Shown here piece after piece: positions 5,174 through 5,734 of a stretch of DNA of 5,734 nt. Origin of the DNA: an uncultured Actinomycetes bacterium. GTDB lineage: Bacteria > Actinomycetota > Actinomycetes > Nanopelagicales > Nanopelagicaceae. The notes under the pieces are model-generated. The model was not told the origin of the DNA. It searched no databases and saw nothing but the letters and a program-made list of their open reading frames with translations. Numbering within the stretch: the first letter of the stretch is position 1; every line of letters starts with the position of its first letter. Both the position numbers and the translations under genes were made by a program. The stretch covers positions 1-5,734 of the forward strand of contig CAITID010000002.1 in the NCBI GenBank assembly GCA_903892335.1, given 5' to 3'.

Positions 5174-5734
5174 ATGTCGCAAGAATCAAAAATTTTTGTT
5201 GAGAAATGGAGTCCTTCTCCGGTTAACAAAGGACGAGTTTTTGCTGCGGTCTTTGCTCACTCAGATGACCTAGCTATTTTTGCCGGCGGAACCGCAATGA
5301 AATTAATCTCTGAAGGCTATAAAGGCTATTTTATAAAAACAACCAATGATGAGATGGACTCTTATGATTTGTCCTTTGCTGAGACTATTTATCGTATTGC
5401 AAAAGAGACTCAAGATGTTACAGATTACTTGAAATTAGAAAAACTTTACAGTCTTGATTATAAAAACCACTATTTAGAACACTCTCAACTAACTGAAATA
5501 CGTCATCGCCTTATTACTCTATTTAGATTCTTAAAGGTAGACACCGTTATAACTTTTGATCCGTGGGGTCACTATGAAGAAAACCCCGATCATTACATCA
5601 CCGCACATGCAGTAGAGACCGCATCTTGGACTGCGGGGCGACAGCTTGATTTACCAGAACTTAAAGATATGGGCCTGATGCCGAAATTTGTCACTCGTAA
5701 GTACTTGGTGGCGCGTGGTCCTCAATTGGTAAAT
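5174..5734 (+). CDS. PIG-L/LmbE-family zinc-dependent deacetylase (3'-truncated by window edge)
   Basis: The frame is open from ATG 5174 to the last base, giving 187 visible residues of a family usually about 220-280 long. FAAVFAHSDDLAIFAGGTA (23-41) is the family's first motif, normally AHPDDE. H29 and D32 are the expected zinc ligands and D31 the expected catalytic base, with Ser for Pro and Leu for Glu. TFDPWGHYEENPDH (127-140) ends in H140, matching the third zinc ligand of the HPDH motif of MshB. Family members hydrolyse N-acetyl groups, mostly on amino sugars or their conjugates; no signal peptide is visible, so it should be cytosolic. The ribosome-binding site is weak (GGAA at 5166-5169). 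An in-frame GTG at 5138 is possible but has no better signal. It is divergent from the transporter operon and separated from it by 268 bases. Substrate is unknown; mycothiol-type, chitobiose-type or novel substrates are all open. Confidence 0.85.
   Translation, partial: MSQESKIFVEKWSPSPVNKGRVFAAVFAHSDDLAIFAGGTAMKLISEGYKGYFIKTTNDEMDSYDLSFAETIYRIAKETQDVTDYLKLEKLYSLDYKNHYLEHSQLTEIRHRLITLFRFLKVDTVITFDPWGHYEENPDHYITAHAVETASWTAGRQLDLPELKDMGLMPKFVTRKYLVARGPQLVN

Overview
The window looks like chromosomal DNA from a low-GC actinobacterium (roughly 40% GC by eye, not counted), with short gaps and compact gene packing. The lactate dehydrogenase-like C-terminus and the class II tRNA-Tyr are of actinobacterial type. 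A streamlined freshwater lineage such as the acI group (Nanopelagicales) would fit, but this is an inference from gene style and composition, not a proven assignment.

Layout. Bases 1-603 (+) hold the C-terminal half of an FMN-dependent alpha-hydroxy-acid (L-lactate type) dehydrogenase. A tRNA-Tyr(GTA) with encoded CCA follows at 662-746 (+), with a plausible promoter in front. Five bases later a minus-strand cluster ends. Read in its own direction (4905 down to 752), it encodes a polar amino acid-type ABC importer: an exported family 3 binding protein, two different His/Glu/Gln-type permeases and an ATPase. The last gene is a PLP enzyme of the SelA-like/DgaE-like family. Gaps are 39, 13, 9 and 46 bases and I see no terminator between the genes, so they probably form one operon. 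Bases 4906-5173 are a divergent intergenic region with two adjacent inverted repeats close to the binding-protein gene and several short direct repeats. From 5174 (+) a PIG-L/LmbE-family zinc deacetylase begins and runs off the window end.

How it may work together. The importer should bring an amino acid or amino acid-like compound into the cell. The co-oriented SelA-like enzyme would then act on the imported or a derived compound, for example by ammonia elimination or racemisation. The divergent PIG-L enzyme could remove an N-acyl group from a related substrate and may share regulation through the common intergenic region. The substrate cannot be read from the sequence. Each protein family is well known. 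The possibly new element is the combination of importer, SelA-like lyase and PIG-L deacetylase, with the repeats between the divergent genes.
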